The notes: generated by a model from the letters alone, not told the origin. A stretch of 64,000 bases of DNA from Cardinalis cardinalis (GCA_014549065.1 JACDOX010000007.1:5635034-5699033), one strand, 5' to 3'; counted from the first letter of the stretch, positions 11,130 through 25,533 are shown. Numbers and translations: made by a program.

Positions 11130-13689
11130 TTGATGCATTATTATAATCCAGTCCAGTCTCACCCAGGATATCCATTATCCTACCCGGGATAAGGAAATTT
11201 AAGTATTTGTCTCATAGGAACCAGAACAAATTTTGGGATTGACTAAAATACCAGTCTCAAATCAGAATTTTAAAACAAGTAATGAGATCTTTTCCACTGA
11301 TGTGATATGGACAATCCTTGAAGTGGATGGTTTTAGTCTAGCAGAAGCCCAAATCAGAAGATTTACTCGACAATCCATTTTATGTTAATGACATGCAGGA
11401 ATTCTGTACTACAAATCAGATTGGAAAAAATTTAGTGCTAGGGGAAACCATTATTTTCAAAGAATGCCATTTCATACCTGGATTAGGTAGGTTTATTCCA
11501 TCCTAGTTGTGAGCTGGGCAATTCCTTGTCATCGGTGATAAAATGAAAATCCATTTTAAACAACATAGAGGAGAACCCTGTAAGAGTTGGATGTGAAAGC
11601 CCATTTCCATCTTCGAGTCATTCAGGTTAGAAATTGCCGTTATCCAGTCCCAAGTGCTATCCAGTTCCTGCAGGTTCCCGTGAGTTCACGTACTGCTATC
11701 AGAGGTTCTTAGGAGTCTCTAATGTTTCAGCTTTCAGCCCCGGCTCCAACAAAACTACTTCTCGTGCTGCTGGTTCCAGCTTAGATCTGGTTTTCTGTCT
11801 TTGCATGTGATTTTCTTCCTGGTAGCAGCTAGCAGCTTCTTCCCACTATCCCAGCAGTTTCCCCTACCTTTGCTTATGTTTCTACCACGTCATAGCAGTG
11901 TAGTTAGCTCTCCTTAGGTCAGCACAGCCAGACGTTCATAGCTTGCACTTTCTAACACTTTTCAAGCATTGAGTCCTTTAAAATGTATTATGTTTCTTGA
12001 ATTAAGCATCAAAAACTTTGCACTTGAAGTCTGCTCATGGGCCAAAAGAGACAGTTAAAACTCACTACAGATTTTTTGTACAGAAGCCCAGGATTTTAGA
12101 GAAATAAATATGACTTGAATCAAATGAGGAAAATTTAGTCACATTGATCCAGACTTAATCAAAATCACCATTATAAGGACATCATCAAGTTATATGAGAG
12201 GAAGATTAAAACTATTAATGCACTGAACTCAAGTTACTCTGACTGCCAGAGAGAAGTCAAACACTATGTTGGGAAGTGTTAATAAAAACAGCATGTTAAA
12301 TTACACTATGTCACTACAGCTAGTTCAAATCTTCCTTGATTTTTTTCATTCCTTTATTAATAAAGGGGCAAATTTTAAAATGCTGTTGAATTTGGAAGAG
12401 TTTAAGAGCAAACATCTTCAAATGGGGAGAAGCTTTCATGTAAAGAAAAGAGGAAGCAGGGTTATTCACGGACATATGAATGGATATCAGATAAAACATA
12501 AATCAGTCTCATCTACCCACTGGGAAGATCAGAAAGTACTAAAATACAGCATTAACAAGGAGAAAAGCAGATTAAAAATTAGAGAAATTTTCATAACTAT
12601 GTGAAGGCAAAATAAACACAGATGCAAATGCAGAAACGAGGTGCCAGGAAAAGCTATGAAATTAACTTCACAGGGGATATTCAAGATATTGGTCTGTGGG
12701 GAGTCACTTCAGAATAATGAAATCAGAGCTTTCAAGATGCAAAGACATGAACTGGGGAATCCATTCCCTACCATCTAACCCAAATAACCAGAAATAGCTC
12801 TGGTGAGCTAAACATTATGTTGTCACAAGTTGTCCCCATTTATTACAACCCAGTTTTCTTGAAATGTGTGGAACAGACAAATATGCTGACAATGGCCTCA
12901 TAACCTGAATGTGACAGCAAGGCCAGACATGGGTATCTGACTAAAAGTCATTGCTATTTTTCCAGGTAAAATCTTTCTTCTAATTTAACCTGCTTTAGTG
13001 AAATAATTTGAGAACTGTTACTTGAAAGCATACTGAGATGAATTCTCAAGGAATTTTAATGAATAGATGTGCTTGCTTTGTTTCTAAGCAAAGATTAATG
13101 CTTTTGCATAAGGGTTGGAAAGCAGTTTTAAAGTCAGAGGAAAACAGAAGTCCCCGCTGCTCCCTCAGAGAGAGCACAGACCTGTCAGCCTGATTCTGGT
13201 GTTTGGAAATAGAAATATTTTCTTATTTTCTTTACACAACTGTGACAACAATCTGTAAACCAATGTACAACTAAAGTGTCTCCAGGAATTACACTGTTTG
13301 CAAGAATTGCATTTTAAACTTATTATAATAGTGTACTCAAGAGCTTGAAATTTCCATGCCCACGGGGCAATATAGCACAACATTTGTGATTTGATGTCAC
13401 AAGCATGTAGACTTCAGTTTTACAAATACTCATAAAGAAAACATTTAATTTTTCTCTCCGGGGAAAACATTAAAACCCTACCTCAGAAAATTGTACAGAA
13501 GGAAGGAAATTTGGTTTGAGATGGCCATGTTTTGGCTTCCAGTCACCAAAATCAAATCTCCTCCCCATATGTATTCCAGATTTAGCTTCATAGCCCTGCT
13601 GTTCTGAACCTAAATAATAAAACTAGAACATATTTTACCCTTTATACTATGTTCCCATTTGTACCATTCCAGAGAGTTTTTCTTATTTT

Positions 13690-13701
13690 CCAGAATTCTG
13701 G
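13690..13701. repeat. 12-bp perfect palindrome
   Basis: ccagaattctgg is self-complementary. At this length a few such palindromes are expected by chance in a window of this size. Confidence 0.5.
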
Positions 13702-14603
13702 AGGTCCATGATTACTTATGGTTTCTAAGGAAATAAGGTTTAGATGATCACAATCTGCCCACTCATACGTTTCTCTTTCCTTCTCTCTTCTGAAAAAACA
13801 GAGTATTTTTATTCACATTTGACTGGATGATGAAGATATTGAAGATAAAGCACTTCTTTGGGTAAAGGAAAAAGAACCAAGCTCATTCTGCCAAAGGGAT
13901 CCAGCCACTGCGTGGCCATAGATGGGAGCCAGGTGGCCAGTCTGCATGTGTACATTGACAGGGTAACCAGCACCTTGCTTGGCTTTGCCCTTGTCACACC
14001 ATGTGCTGCCACTCATCCATCTGATTAGGTAAAATTTCCTTCACAAAGCTGGGACATCAGAAATGATCCACTAAAAACCTGCTCCTCTTTTTGGAGAGTC
14101 GTGTGGATCCCAGGCTCCAGAAGTACACTGCTGTGCAAGATAAAACAGATCCCAGCACTGCCAGGGTTACACAAGGGATGAGCCCTCAGGCTTGCCAAAA
14201 CAGAGGCAGATATCCATAATTATCTAATATCCAGCATTACTGAGGTCCTGCACCAAGTGCTCACCCAGAGCACATGCAGGGCCATGGCTTCAGATCTCTG
14301 CTTCTCGGCCAGAATCCATCCTGGTGTGCTCAGCAAGGCACTGCTCAGCCTGGACTGCAAGGTCAAGACGTGAGTATCCCCAGAAGTGTCCTGCCCAGTG
14401 CTGAGCAGGTCAGCACCATGGGAAGCCCACCCAGGGTTCTGGGTAGCTGTGTTGGCAAAGAGGCTGAATGGTGGCTTTGCTGCCTCAGCTGTCATATTCT
14501 GTTTAAAGGGAGTTCAGGTGTGAATTGACCCTGCTTCAAATGCATCCAGCTCATCATAACATCAATGCATACACAAAATTTATTTGTACCTCATTCTGAT
14601 CAG

Positions 14604-14829
14604 CCTCAGGTTGTGCTGGGGGAGGCTTAGACTGGATATTGGGAAAAACTTGTTCACTGAGAGGGTGGAACAGGCTGCACAGGGATGTGGTGGCACCACG
14701 GTACCTGGAAGTGTTCAGGATTCATGTGTATATGGGCCTTAGACACATGATTTTGTGGTGGGCCTGACGCTGTTAGATTACTACTTGGCCTTTTGCAACC
14801 AAAACAATGCTAGGATTGTGTGATTCAAT
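14604..14829 (+). mobile_element. CR1 LINE 3' tail
   Basis: A 5'-truncated CR1 in forward orientation. The order is 'aggttgtgctgggggaggct' (14608-14627), 'actggatattgggaaaaact', 'gagggtggaacaggctgcac' (14660-14679), 'gatgtggtggcaccacggta', 'ctggaagtgttcagga' and 'gacacatgattttgtggtgg'. It ends in a degenerate octamer tail, gattgtgtgattcaat (14814-14829). The first half matches the C-terminal end of CR1 ORF2 and the rest the 3'UTR. No open frame remains. Confidence 0.92.
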
Positions 14830-17800
14830 AGGATCTAGAAAGATGTAAATCAGTTGAAAGAACATGAACAGAGAGCATTTACAGAACAAAATTCCAAAAG
14901 GCTTAAAAGTGCTATCTAGCCAATTGCCTAATTAAAACAACACGGTATTTATGTTCACATTTGCTCTGTTAGGTTACAAACCACTGCAATTCTCACGTTT
15001 TACACACACAACATTGAAACACTATCTGCAGCGTAGATACCGCACATGAGCCCTTCAAATTCAGAGGAGGAGAGTGGGCACTTAGAGGACAAGAGCTGCC
15101 TAAGCAATTTCAGCTTCTGCCATGTGATGGGATCAGCTCCTTTCCTGGAAACTGGCAGCACATTAACACCATGCAGTGAGTCTGGAGCTGGCTCTGGCAT
15201 CCAGAGTGTAGGCACAGCCTTGGTCACAGGGCTGAGAGGAGAGGGGGAGCTGAGACTGACAGCTGCACTACTGGGAGCTGAAGTGAGAAAGGCTAAAGGT
15301 GAGGGTCAAATTGCTGCAGGAGCAAGTGTCACAGTATCTGGTTTCAGCCAAGCAAACTACCTACCTGCACTTAACTCCTTAATACATCCAACATGTTTGT
15401 TAACATACTCATTTCTATCTGCTTCACATACAAATGTGCCTGAAAGTCACCAAAGTCAAAGGATGGGAGTTAATTTTTTCAGTCAGGAGAACTGTGCAGA
15501 AGGTGTTAACAGAGAGTAATTTACAGGTTCAAAGAATTTGTATCTAATTTAACCAAGAAGAATGCCAAGAGATAATCTAGAATGGGCTTTGTGGTGAAAT
15601 AAAGTGTTTAACAAGAGCGTCTTCAAGAATCGTGCTCTAAAAGTTATTGTGTTTCACTAAGGTAGGGGTTACATGAAGGCCTGAATGGGATAACATTTTC
15701 AGTGAAAGCAAGTTAACTTCAGTGACTTAAATGGGCAGGGTTAATGTGCTGGCCCTGGCTGAGCTGGGGCTCATTTCCCCACAGCAGCCCTCACCAAGCT
15801 CTGCTCTGCAAGGTATTGATTACTCACTGGTGCTTTGGGCGCTGCTGAGCAGGGCTGGCACAGCAACAGCCCTCTGCAACCTTCCCTCTCCATCCAAAGG
15901 CTGATCCTGGGAGGGAACAAAGCTGGGCTAGCTAGTCCAAGTTAACCAAATGGATATTCCATGCCATAGGATGTCAGCTCAGATATAAAAGCTAAGTAAA
16001 AAAGAAGGAAGGGGAGGCATTCCTTATTTACAATGTTTGCCTTATGGAACAACCACTCCAAGTGCTGATGCCTTGCTTCCCAGAAGGTGGCCAGACATCA
16101 TTTGCTGATGAGAAGCAGAGGATAAAACTTTTTTTTTTTAAATCTTTGCTTGTGCACATCCTAACTTCCACTTTTGCTTTGGTAAACTGCCTTATCTCAA
16201 CCTATGAGTTGTTTTCCATTTTATTTTCTATCCCCTGTCCAGCTTAGAACAGGGAGAGATAGAGTCGTTCGGTGCTCACCTGGCATCCCAACAAGGTCAG
16301 CCCATCACAGGGAAGAAAGAGAGGGAAAAAGCAACCTCTATGATGTAATTTTTAATGGATTAAGCCTGAGTTTCCTTCCCTGTGTATTTTAAAATATATT
16401 GTAAGAGAATTATGTACATTGCATACATAAATGTGTGAGTCATGTAACCCTAACCTGATCTGACATTAGCGAGTTATGATTTTGTATGGATATCACTGGT
16501 ACATTCCTGACCAACAAATGTGGCAAATCCCTAAGCAGAGCCCAAGGCACCTTGTCATGTAAAATCACTGCCCAACACACCTTCCAGAGTAGCCAAAGAG
16601 CAGCAGAGTAGATCACATCAGGAGCTATTCAGGTAGGTAACACTGGAAACAGATGGAAGTGTCTTCTACTGTCTGTCGATAACCAGGAAAGCACACTGAC
16701 ATGCTGCAAGGTGCCAGGGAGGCCCTGGGAGCAAGATACCCTGACAAGCTGATGAGACAAGCAGAGACTGTGCAGAGAAGGGTGTTTACAAATGTCCCAC
16801 CTTTGTGATCTTGAGGAACTTGAGAGAAAAAGCATCCCAAGGGGTCCAACTTAACAGCATAGCCTCAGTTACTATGTGAAAGATGGTGGTGAACAGAGGG
16901 GAGCCTGAACAGCCAAAATAAGCACACCAGTTTTGTTCTGAGGAGCTTGGCCCAGGAAAAAAATGGACTGTCCTTAGAGAAAGCTGTTGATAAATAAACA
17001 GAATCCAGCCATCAGTCTCATCATGGGCTTAAGAGCAAAGGCAGAAAAGGACACTGAACTGAGAGATGTATCTGGCACACACCACATACCCCTGAGGCCA
17101 CCCCAGATAAATTAAAGGTACTCCAGACTGAGACACTCAGCTGAATTTCAATTCACATATCAACATCAGTGAAAGCAGATCAAATGCACAGACGATGGGA
17201 GAGTTTCTGTGGCAGAGCTGGATTGCAGCACAGATGAAAACAACCAGGAATGAGGAGAAAAGAGGCTAACCACCACGCAGTAGTACCATCACATCTGCCT
17301 TATATGTGTTCTGAAAAAGGTGCTTCCAGACTGGCTTATGGCTTTTTTCAGCTGTCTAGAAATGTGTATGGGTTGCTGTCCAGGGGTGCTGGCAGAGGGT
17401 TCTGCAGAGCAGCCTCTGTGAGGAGCAGCCAGGCTGCTTCAAGTCAGACACAGCCCATTCCAGAGGGCTCCAATGGCCCCACCACAGGGCATGGCTGAGC
17501 CCAGAAACCAGGATTGTGACATCTTGGGGAAGAAGGTGTCACTTCCAAGATGAACCATTTTGTGATTTTATGATTCAGGGATCAACTTTGCAATATGAAT
17601 GTAGTATAAGTCATGAATTATAGTAGTTTTAGACAAGTTGAAATGTGAATCGTGGAGTTTTTTGCATCACATTTGGCCACCGCAATTCCCATGCATCAGG
17701 TGAAAGAAATAGTGCAGACTATCCTAGACAAGTAGGGAATGTATTTGAAGGCCATTTGTGACCATCCCTGTATCTAAGTTGTCTTCAGACTGCAGTACAG

Positions 17801-19773
17801 AGGGGGTAACCGCAAATGAGTTACTAGAACACTGCTAGAAATAAAGCTAACCACAGAGCTCTCCAAAGAACATTTTATTTTGCTTTTGGTCAACTTTATG
17901 TAGTCTGAGAGTCAAATTGTGTACTTACATATATTTATCTACATTTGTTTCAAATTTCCTTTCATATTCAACACAGATATTAATGCTCATGGAATACACG
18001 AAGCTTAGGATGCTCTTAGGTGGCATGAGTGCCTTCTTACATCTAAATGCATATACATTTTAGAGAAAATTTCAGACAGAACTGCATAAAAATGTTTCTA
18101 AGGCATAGAGAAACTTTCAGCACTTTCATATATTTACTGCACTCTGATGAAAAGCGGGAATTCAAAACACACTAACCCGTGGGAGAATGTAACACAACTG
18201 TGACACTTCTGTACAGAGATAGGCACCAAGCACAGTTAGCCTGCCAGTAAAATCCCAGTTTATAAGTTAAAATCACTTGAGCAGGTATTGCCTATGAGGC
18301 CCTTTGCCAAGCTAAACAACAGCATCTGAAAGCTGTTATTTACATTCTGTGTGGGAAAGAAGGAGGATCACACAGAGGGAGGTTCCAACAAGAACGGGAA
18401 AGGAATAAAATGGATTTGCAATGATGAGTTAAAAAGTTGGAAAGGGAGAATACCACATAAATAGTTAAACATTTGTAATTACATTTGTGAGAGTAAGAAT
18501 GTTGTTCCACTTAGCTTGACTTGATTTCTTACCTAATGTATTTAACACAGTATGAAATTACACAAGGACTAAGAGAAATTAAATAGAATGGACAAAGCAA
18601 GCAACTATGCAAAGGGTCAAACAATTACATGAGCTAGCTCAGGGATGTCCAGATGATCTGAAAGGAAAGGGGAGTGTTCAGGTTTAGGAAGGTAACAGCT
18701 TCCTGGTGTCTTCCACATCCTGAGTTGTGACAGCTCTGCAACTTATGCTTCTGCAGAGCAGAATAAAAACATTCCTAAGTGTCCAGCCCAAAGCCATGAC
18801 TCCACCCAGAGCTAAGAGGATTTTTGAGATTCTGGATTCAGGGACATCTAACAAGGCTGGGAATGAGGAAAGCAGTTAAATGTCAGAGGATAGAGGAATT
18901 GAGGCAGAAAGAGACAGATGTTTCTCTGGCACATGACTAAACTGTCTGGTGGGAGACTTTGGCAAAAGCTCCTAGTCTGCATGTTCTTACTGCTGTTGAG
19001 AGGAACTGGGCTTTGTGTACAGTTATGTAAACAAACAAATGATCTCGAGACTTTCCAGCTTTGAACCCATTTTTCATCCAGATATACCCTCTTTCCTGCA
19101 AAGCCTCAGTGCTCAGTTTGCCATGAAACCAAAAGGGCAATGAGGCTATCATCCCCTGGTTTGCATAGTGAAGTAGCCCAGCAACAAGCAATGTAAAACC
19201 AAACTACACGTTGCCCCATCCATTAATCTGTGCCTTGCTTTTCCCTTTTCACAGTGATGAGCCACAGGGAAAACAAAGAGCTGTTCTTGTCAGATTTTGG
19301 ACTAACACATTCCTATTTTAATCACAAGAAAATTTGATTGGAATTAACAAGTGTTTTCAGATGATTTGGGAAATGCATTAAATGACATTTCTTCATATAT
19401 TTTTTCAGTTTCAGGACACAGCATGGAAGAATGAAAAATTAAAATAACAGTAGTTGACTTGCTATTTTGAACTGAAAAATACAATTCATTTGCAACCTGA
19501 AAGAAGCCTCTGACTTTATTGGCATCGTTTTGTTGTACTCATACTAGAAAGGGGTGGGGAATTCAAACAGATTAAAAATCTTCTAAATTCTGCAAAAAGC
19601 TGGCTTGAAGAGAAGGTTTTCAAAGGCGAACACATTTTCTTGATTTGCTTTCCATCCAACAGTGTTCTAAGGCCGAGGTTAATAGCAGCAAAATAGAGTG
19701 ACTTGCAATAGAAATACTTCATGGTCCTGTAGCATATATGATAACTACACGGCAGGGGCTCACAGGAGCTGGC
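14830..19773. other. Unique non-coding sequence
   Basis: Includes a somewhat GC-richer zone at 15720-15910. The 157-codon frame at 15046-15519 has no domain similarity I can see and is low in informative residues. No mobile element recognised. Confidence 0.5.
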
Positions 19774-20052
19774 TGACAAAAATTGCAGTGCTCTGCTAGG
19801 TTAATCTAATTAGAGCTCTTCCTTGCAGCTTCGATTGACAGTTTGGAAACCTGTAAACTTCTCTAAACATAGACAGCCTTCCATTTGCTGCAGTTCAGGA
19901 GAGGACCCTCGTATTGCACTCTTCCCTTGAACTGTTTCCATGGAATGCTGTCCATATTCAGAAAAATGTACAGGTTGCCAAACTGTCAACTAAAGCTGTA
20001 ATGAATGGCTCTAATTACATTCAAGTAGCAGAGAGCATTGCCATTTTAATCA
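19774..20052. repeat. 279-bp imperfect foldback (long inverted repeat)
   Basis: The sequence folds back on itself almost end to end. Paired blocks, left against reverse complement of right, are: 19774-19790 with 20036-20052 (13/17 identical), 19791-19800 with 20024-20033 (8/10), 19801-19824 with 20000-20023 (19/24), 19825-19858 with 19966-19999 (27/34) and 19859-19882 with 19942-19965 (19/24). That is 86 of 109 positions, about 79%. One 2-nt bulge falls at 20034-20035. Pairing continues inward (ttcag/ctgaa and gagag/ctct blocks) to a terminal loop of about 15 nt at 19904-19918. Both arms carry gctctaatta/taattagagc cores. The arm divergence excludes a recent duplication or assembly artefact. 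It could be an ancient palindromic transposon relic of the kind grouped as Eulor/UCON repeats, or a hairpin-RNA locus. No coding potential is evident. Confidence 0.9.
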
Positions 20053-23000
20053 AATCTGAGCCTTGTGAGATATTTGGCACAAATACAAGAGAAAGCCTGA
20101 GGAAAGCACTGCCAAAATGTTAGCAACCTTTTATTCTAAATTCTGCCTGTCGGAGAACTGAATACCAACTGCTTTGCAAAGGTTTTTGTTTTATGGGATT
20201 TTTTATTNTTGCCTATATGGTCTCATCATGAATTATTATCCTGTTCTCTAACAACAANGCAAAACAAAACAAAAACCACAGCCCCACAATTTCAAGACTA
20301 AAAATGATGATCAAAAATTTCACTAATAAGTCAGCTACAGTCACGTTGCCAGTCACAGAGGCAAGGGGGACCTAATAACATCCTTTCACTCCGACAGTTT
20401 CTGCCAGTGCTCAGCTTCATGTTGTGTACAGCAAGAGACATACAAACAAACTGCTTTGTCAAATATCCTGTCAGATGCTGCCCCAGCTCCTTTCCAAATG
20501 GCACCACTTTATGTTCTGNAGCCCTTTATTACCCTAATAGTGTGAAAGAGTTACCCTTACCAAAGTCTGGTGGTCTTGATGTTCTGTCCCTTTTCACAAA
20601 TCACAAATTTGGAACCAACTCCAAAGTTATAGCTTTTTATTTATTGATTTATTTGTCACACCTTCAAGACTTCACAATGATTCAAATGTAAAGTCTCAAA
20701 ACTAGTTAGTGCCTGGAAAGAAAAAAGATAAGGAGTTATTCAATTATTCTTTAAGTTAAANGGACAAGAAGGAAAGCAAAATTTCTAGAATTTTACAAAA
20801 TCTACACTGGAGGATAAATGAAGGCAACNAAGGAACTCCTTATTCTTCTTCCAGAGGAATTAGTTTGATAACATAAGGTTTTCAATTGCATTCCACTTCC
20901 CTCTCATGAAAGCATCTACACCAAGAGCATTATAGGTGAAATGATAAAAGAGGAAGGATTCACATCTCAGATATTTTGTGTGAGCACAATCATTCTCAGA
21001 CCACCACCATTCTTCCTTTCTGGAGATGGTTTTCATTTATTTCACAGGGCATTTTGCTAGACTTGTCCTGCCAGTTGTCACACAGAAGTCCTGCTGCTTC
21101 ATATTCCAGCAGACAGGCAAATGCCAACCATGCCTTACTGCTTACTGTTGCATTACCNGAGTGCTCTTCCTCCAACTCCCCTCCCAGCAACAAAGATCCT
21201 CATAAGAAATCTTCTTCAAAGTCCCAAGAAGTTTCCTTATTCATATTTTTTTTTCATTTGCATGATGTATGTTCATTCAGTATGGTTTTAAAATGGGCAA
21301 AACCTAAAAGAGGGACAATCCAGGCCCTTTATAACAATCTATCTAAGAACTGCTTTGAAGCACCCTTCAATACATCACTACTCAGCTTCCTGAATAGTGA
21401 CAGGGGCCATAGAGAGGTTATAGAAAGCCTTACATGGTGTCCCTTGGTGACAGAGCTTAGCAGCCCTCAGGAAACAGCCTCTTGATTTCTAGATCTAATC
21501 TCTACTGCATGCGGAGTTGAGTTATTAGAGTAGCAGTCTAAATCAATGGGTTTTCTTTNCTTTTTGGTGAGCTTGTTTCTAAAGAAGCATTCTCTACTTA
21601 TCTTAAAGCTTTTTTTTTTTTCCATGTGGTAGGAACTTTTATGTCTTCTTATATGATTTTACTGTAATCTTTTTCTGGAAGCCACATCTTTTGAAGCTGC
21701 TAGTGAATTACTTTTCAGGTACACTCATGATCAGCATGGGATATATCATTGCCAATTTCACTGTTGATTCAACTGAAATATCAGATTAGCTAATATAAGG
21801 AGAAAAAGGGTTTTTAAANTTTTTTTAATGCTGGTTGTTTTCTCTATTCTTTAAATATATTCATTAAGTACATGCATAGGTCTTTCTGGCTTCAGCTAAT
21901 AACAGATGTTTTAAACATGATGTAGAAGCTCCACACAGAAGGATATTTCTCTCCTATCAACTTCAGTTTGAAGCATGCAATATAATTATCCTTATATCAT
22001 TATCTTAGCCTGCATAGTTCAAAGAAATAAGACACAATCTGGAAGTGTTTCTGTGCCAAAAAATGTGCTAGCCTTTTCTTCTTCGAAAATCTGAGTAGCA
22101 GCTAGGAGAGAGGAAAGAGAATNCTTCTTTCTGGGTAATAAAAATGGGAATATTTTCTTTACTTTATGTTCCAACACAAAGCCCAGTGTCACAACCACCC
22201 TTCCTTCACAGCTAAAGCCTGGGACAAGATCATTCAAACTGCATGGAAGACACCTAAGTCAAAATAATTTGCTCTTCGGGCATAGTGAGTGCTTTCTGCA
22301 ATTGATGCACCACTGATGCTAAGGAGAGCACAGCCTTGGGNAACCAGAACCAAGTTTCCTGGGAGAAGCAATGTGCCCTGTTGTGTTCTGTATGCCCTGA
22401 CACTTATGTCTCAAATTACTCCAATGGAAAGTAGCAATGACAGCAGTAGGAGGAGCAAAACAGGTCAGAAGTAGGAGCACCGAGCAAAATAAACGCTATT
22501 TTATACAAATACTTGGATTCNCTAAGTTTCCTCTGAAACCTTGATAAATTAAGGTGGAATCAGCTACTTTGTGTATTAGGAGCACCATTTGCCTGGTGGT
22601 TGAAAGGTACAGTGTGGACATTTACACAGGAGTTAATCATTGCAAATTGTTCTTAGAGTCAAGGGCATCTAGTCAGGCTAATTAACACAAACTGTGGAGA
22701 CTCTGTTCTTCACCTTAGGCAGATATTTAAGATAGGTCAAGTGGATCCCATGCTAAGAGTTCTCATTGCTTTGCACTGCCAGCATGGATGACAGTTGTGC
22801 CTCCCCTGGCACAACTTCAGGCCATCTCCTCTTGTTCTCCTATTGCTTGTTACTTGGGTGAAGAGACCAGAGAACATGATAGTCAGAACGGACAAAAAGG
22901 AGCCAGAAGCTTCTGTTAGAGCCTAATGCAAAGATCCAAATGGTACAAGTTATTTACTCCAACAGGCAGCTGTTTTCATGTAGTTTTATTGCTGGAATGT

Positions 23001-25533
23001 CCAAGCTGGTGTATATCATAAAGGCCATCATNCAATCTACTGATGCCAGCCCTCTTCATGACACAGTGTATGCAAATGTTAGGGTAGCTCCATTTAGGAC
23101 TGATGCAGTGCCTGGACAAGATGATGATGATGATCCATAGNGAAGCAACCCAGTCCCAGAGAATTGCTGTGGAAATTTAGTGGTCCAAAGGNTTTGTGGA
23201 AAGGATTGGTAATACATCAGTATGTCTCATTATCCTTCCTAGAAGTCATTGCAAATGACTACTCCTGGTGTCAAAAGCCAGGAAGCCATGAATGCTGCTC
23301 TGCCTGAGGTAATTTTTAAATTGAAGGTGGAGGTGAAGCATGGNCAATGTTCCACCACTCTCAGCTCAGTGATANGGTTTTTTGTTTCTTTCATTTTGTT
23401 TCACTACGTTTGTAGGTAACATTTGTAGACAATACAGCCTGTTATTCCAGATTTTCCAACATATTTGAACCCTCAAGGATAGATCAAAACATAGATGGCA
23501 CTCACTGCAAAGTGTCTCAGATATATATTTATATATTTGGAACCTTAACATAGCCAATTATGATACCTAGCAGAAGCAGCATGACTCGGGTGGAGCAAGC
23601 TGCCCAGAGCCAGCAGCAGGGCATGTGTGACTCAGCTGCCAACAGATGATACTCAGTTTCACATAGAGCTTATCATCATATTGCTGCCCTCTACTTTATG
23701 AAGAGCATGGGTCAGCATTATACTTAGAATTACAGGGGACCAGACTGGAGTTCTCACCAGATTTCAAGCAGCAGATTTTACTTGAATGTTTCAAGAGTGA
23801 ATTGTAACTCATGGAGAATAAGCACAGCTTCCTCAGTAAACCACAAGTCTTGATAAGTTTGCTGAAGCACCTTCTCTTATTTTTCTCACAATATAACACA
23901 CTGAATGATTATGAAAATAAAGTTATGGGATAGCACATGATTACCTAAGGTGGAGTCTTAATGTGTATTTAGTTGGTACACTAAAGGACACAAATCTCTT
24001 GGTTAAAATTAAATTTTTTGGTTAAATCACTCAAATGATGGCAAGAACTCAATGATCATGAGTGAACCATGTTTTCTAGAAAATGAAATGCAGTTGTGGC
24101 ATTTTCAACTTACTGCTGAAGTGAAAGTAATGGCAAGATATCAGCTATAGGCATAACCAGTTTTATTGGAGGCTGACTAAGCAATCAGGACAAATGACTT
24201 CATGCTGCAACACTGAANGCATAAGAAGTTGTAGACAAGACTAAGAATGACTGTGGGGGTGGTGAAAGTTGTGTCTTTGCGCGTTATCCTCATGTACACA
24301 CAGACTTTGCCTGTCTGATGGGCCATGTGGTTTGCCCCAAGATAAGAACACTAGGTGAGTATTTCAGGATGAGCTGTCTGGATAGATCCCTACCTCTGGC
24401 AGGGACATCTGCAGAGTATGTCCAGCACAAAAATGGGAACACTAATTTTTGGACTGGTGAGTAAAAAGCACTAGGATCTGGTCGAATAGGGAGATAAAAT
24501 CCTAAAGTAGCTACATAGATGCTTGGTTGCTTTGTAATTGCCAATCTGCAAGGCCAAAAACTTTAAACCTGTACATTTCTAGCTGGATCTTTTATATTAT
24601 AANCCTTTAAACATAAGTTGTTGATCAAAACTGAGACTAAATGGAGCTAACTACACCTAGGCATCTCTGTGAAATTTAGAAAGCAAGAGGTCTCTGTGAA
24701 TCTTGTGACACAACAACCTACTAAAATCCTTTCTAATGCTTGATAGAGCTGCTATTCAGATACAGCATGGGCACTATTTAGATATAGTAGCAGCAAAAAT
24801 CTGATCATAATCACCCACAAAATCACTCAAGCCTGGCTAAGGGCCTTCTCTTTACTATTCTGCCATGGTGACAAGAACTTTTACATGAAGANTCTTCCGT
24901 GTTAAAACTGATATTTCTGGAGATATTTAAAGTTGTGATTTAAGATTTGCTTTTACGAAATTATGGACCAGCCAGTCTAAGATGCCTACAGATTAAATCT
25001 GCAAAAAATCATGGAAAGAAGTCTGAGCCAGTAGGATTTGGACTATAGCTAGACCTGAAAATGTTCTGTTCAGATTGCATTAAGATGTCCTTTGAAGTCT
25101 GGTCTATTCTGGGATTTTATTGTCATATCTTAACATATATTAACACATCTTACATAAATGAAAATACAACTCATTGCTTTCACATGAAGATTTAGGGTCA
25201 TTAAGTCCTGGCAACTAGAATCACAACCAACAATGAGCAATTGAAAAAATTGTTATGTTACAGAGGATATTATTTCTTTTCAATTGCATGATAACCAGAG
25301 ATTCACTCGTAGTCATTCAAAGCTTTTTCAGAAGTATTTGTTCCCTTTTGACAGGCCCACACAACTAATCAGAAACTCTGCAAAATGGGCTTTTTATTGC
25401 TTGCCCCATCACTTCCTGAAGCTGAAAGATCCCCAGGAAGGAGACAGAGAAAGTGACTGCTGCATGCAGTGATAGACCTTAGCCTTAATTAAGATCTTCA
25501 TCATATGAATCAATGATCTGATGCAGAGGCCAG
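20053..25533. other. Unique sequence with many isolated N bases
   Basis: No gene or mobile element recognised. Single N bases become frequent from 20208 onward. The longest frame, 20976-21485 (169 codons, crossing an N), has no recognisable domain. Confidence 0.5.

Larger units (their letters stand above)
8570..14603. other. Unique non-coding sequence
   Basis: Contains only the small palindromes and pyrimidine tract listed separately. Frames of 104-112 codons at 9666, 10054 (minus) and 12266 lack any recognised domain. The repeat-free stretch at 10640-10860 could hold a conserved non-coding element, but this cannot be judged from one sequence. Confidence 0.5.

Noticed and set aside
15046..15519. 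157-codon stop-free frame, plus strand
   Set aside because: No family resemblance; overlaps another frame on the minus strand; no exon boundaries stand out.
20976..21485. 169-codon stop-free frame, plus strand
   Set aside because: No recognisable domain, crosses an N, and has no clear splice or promoter context. Length is within chance for 64 kb in six frames.
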